Shown: positions 61,656 through 64,000 of the stretch, in pieces
Position numbering within the stretch: the first letter of the stretch is position 1
Layout of the letters: each line of letters starts with the position of its first letter
Source of the DNA: Toxoplasma gondii ME49
Lineage: Eukaryota > Apicomplexa > Conoidasida > Eucoccidiorida > Sarcocystidae
Assembly: GCF_000006565.2 (NCBI RefSeq)
Contig: NC_031479.1
Span: 930,001 to 994,000 of the forward strand
DNA: 64,000 bases
Direction: 5' to 3'
The notes under the pieces: generated by a model
What the model saw: the letters and a program-made list of their open reading frames with translations, nothing else
Database searches by the model: none
What the model was told of the DNA's origin: nothing
Position numbers and translations under genes: made by a program

Positions 61656-64000
61656 GCTGCAAGAGAATCCATTTAGGACTTCGAAAATAGCTATTCAAGA
61701 TCGCTGGATAGGTGGCAAGGGGTCTAAAGCTTGGAACTTGCCCGGCAATAAATCTGCTAGTCCTGTGCGGCATATTTTCTGGTGGATCAAGCGAGTTTCT
61801 ACGCCAAGGGAGACACCTGGAACCGGAAAGATAGTCCAGAGAGCCTTTCGCACAATTCGGATTCCTTTTTTTCTGCCTTCTCGTTAGGCACCCTACTTTG
61901 GCGCAGACGGTCAATGGGACTCAAAGTGTTTAGTCCAGGATCATCGTGAAATCCATTTTCAGTAGCCTGTGTGCATGTGGATTGGTCCCAGCTAGCTGCC
62001 AAGCTTGTAAATGTAGGCTGAGTATGAGCTTGTGACTATAGGTCTTTAATTGAGGTTTGCTCGCCGACAGCGCCCGTTTCGAAACCTGGATGTCGTGAGA
62101 CTCCTCGTTTGAATCAATGCAGTAAAACGCTTTGAAACTCAGTGTTGTATATGCGCTCCAAGGGTGTTCATACGCAAAATGTCTTTCTGGACGCCACTTT
62201 CATTGACTGCAACAATTATCACCTTGTTCCCTTTCCAGCTTTAAGGACTTCTGAAAATGTTCCGGTGTTGGCACGCGAAGTGGCGACGCGAGTAGGACAT
62301 TTGGTAGGAAAGGATCGAACCACTGCTGATGGACGTGCCAAAAAGCGCATGAGTTGCTTGGCGTCAGAGATAGACAGTGCTTAGGTGACCGCATATGAAG
62401 CATGTCGAAGGCGTCGAACATTCGCCATAACTGGGTACGTGTTTTCTTCACCTCATGAGGATGTTTTCCTCAGTGAGTGTCTGCCGGTGCAGACTTATAA
62501 CGGAAAGATGACGTTTTTACGGCAAACGTCTGATGAAGGTGTGCGGATTGTTTTCCGGACTGCATAACGAGGGAGAAGAAAAACGTATCGCTTCCGTCCC
62601 GTAGGAGAAATTCACTGAAAATGAACGGGAGTACCACCTTTAGAACTGTCCCACTTTGACGTGTAGAGGGATGTCTTCACACTTGGGGTAAGAACACCTG
62701 CAATCATATAGAGTCCTTGATGATGTGGTGCCATTTATGCCATGTTACCAGAGTTGAGCGGCACCCACTGAACAGTCCCCTTTCAGAAGCACGCACATGT
62801 TTCTTTGGTAAAATGAGGGCACCTAATACATTTCTCATTACCAGCGACTCGTAGTACGCGTTGTTCTAGCTGCCGTGATCCTCTGCGCGCCGCCCCTAAT
62901 TAGTGCTGGCACACCTTTGCTGCCACAAAAGAATGGATCACAAGTTGAAGACTCAAGCCAAATGCAGAATTGTCGTCCTTGACCTTGGGTGTTGCCAGCC
63001 CATATTCAGGTAGAAATACTCAAGAAATGCTAAAAGGGGGCTGCTGACAATCGTCAATTCCGCATGGAAAACGAAACTACTATGTTCTCATCGACTGAAA
63101 CCCGCAGATCGAGATTCCTTTTTCAGTGTGTACATGTCTGGTTAGGATTAGCACCGCTGTAGTTTACCACGGCTGAGTGCAGCTATATATATGTATATGG
63201 CGATACGGATAGAAATCCAGACTCGTCGACATATGCGGTTACTCACGGCGCAGAAATGATGATGCACCGCATGGTCTTCCATGTGAAATCTGCTGACGAC
63301 TAAGCGGTTGTATTCGTCGCCGAAATATCTGCGCATACGTATGCGCAGGTTCACTGTTGTACATGTGAGACGCATGTAGATATGTATTCGTGTACTTTGT
63401 CCCGAGTAGGCGTTACGGAGTTTGGCGACTGGTTTACCCACCAAGGGAGAAACGGAAGTGGACCTGAACAACTTAACGTGGAACAACAAACTCTGGTCCT
63501 GCCCACGGGACTATTTCTCGGACGGTTCAACATTTTGAGTTGTGCTATACTGTAGCGAAGGCGTTACTCCCACTGCATGATTCTTTTAGCTGCAACACAT
63601 CCCAATGCATAGCTGCATTCCTATCAGGTCCCGTCCGACGGCGTTTGTCGGAGTGTTCCCTCTCATCAGCCCTCGAGGACTTCTCTGTTGAGCCACGAGA
63701 GGTAAAATACATTATTTCTTGCTGGCTGCGAAACGACGGGAACCTGCGACGAATTCTCCACGCACAAATGGGGGTTTGTATCATCAGTCCCTTTGTGGTC
63801 TCGAGAAGCATCCGCTTTCTTTCGTACTGGACGCTGCTGATCGGATTAAATAACAGTCCTACCTTCGCTATTGAACAGAAACGAAACGCTTCTTGGACGT
63901 CTCCCCTCATTAAATGAACGGCATCCAATGGTGAAGTGTGGACGTAGTTACGGGTCCGTTTCACGCCTCCGCGTTCTTGCCTGATGAGGCTTGTCATGTA
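61656..64000. other. Region downstream of the membrane-protein gene, no confident gene
   Basis: About 2.3 kb. The first part should be the 3' untranslated region of the upstream gene. An ATG-initiated open frame of 150 codons lies on the minus strand at 63545-63997, close to the window edge, but its translation shows no domain, repeat or membrane pattern. The overlapping + strand frame (63540-63917) starts at a non-ATG codon. Either could be part of a gene beyond the edge; neither is supported by sequence alone. Confidence 0.45.

Noticed and set aside
63540..63997. Overlapping open frames on both strands at the right edge
   Set aside because: The + frame lacks an ATG; the - frame has one but shows no family feature. 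Support is too weak to call a gene.

Overview
The window looks like nuclear DNA of a coccidian apicomplexan, most likely Toxoplasma gondii or a close relative (Neospora, Hammondia). The reasons are intron-rich genes with GT-AG introns of roughly 130-1,020 bases, pyrimidine-rich leaders, GC-rich exons against TA-microsatellite-rich introns, GCATGC palindromes, and proteins with low-complexity insertions inside conserved domains. The species call is inference; no rRNA or marker gene is present.

Layout: four protein genes. (1) 501-4349 (+): a four-exon WDR12/YTM1 homologue, a 60S ribosome biogenesis factor with an N-terminal ubiquitin-like domain and a WD40 propeller. (2) 7472-11844 (+): a three-exon RNA-binding protein with a long Arg/Glu/Asp/Ser-rich region, a KH domain of the SF1/STAR type split by intron 1, and a probable LOTUS/OST-HTH domain in the last exon. 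(3) 14123-58175 (-): one axonemal dynein heavy chain covering about 44 kb. I reconstructed 63 exons with consistent splice phase, giving about 4,600 residues. It is of the inner-arm I1/f beta class (DNAH10 type), with complete tail, linker, AAA1-AAA6, stalk and C-terminal domain. (4) 60744-61655 (+): a two-exon, 220-residue multi-pass membrane protein of unknown function, divergent from the dynein across a 2.6 kb spacer.

No operon logic applies. YTM1 is a housekeeping nucleolar factor. The KH-LOTUS protein is probably a post-transcriptional regulator or splicing-related factor. The dynein can only work in an axoneme, which in coccidians exists in the microgamete, so this locus is probably sexual-stage expressed. 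The membrane protein shares the dynein's upstream spacer and could share its regulation (inference).

No tRNA, rRNA, CRISPR array, insertion sequence or phage-like element was found. The most notable points are the KH plus LOTUS architecture, a GC-AG intron inside the dynein gene, overlapping alternative splice donors near the dynein N-terminus, concentration of TA microsatellites in one stretch of introns (about 13-48 kb), and an imperfect 72-base direct repeat in the divergent spacer. I did not find a convincing entirely new biological system.
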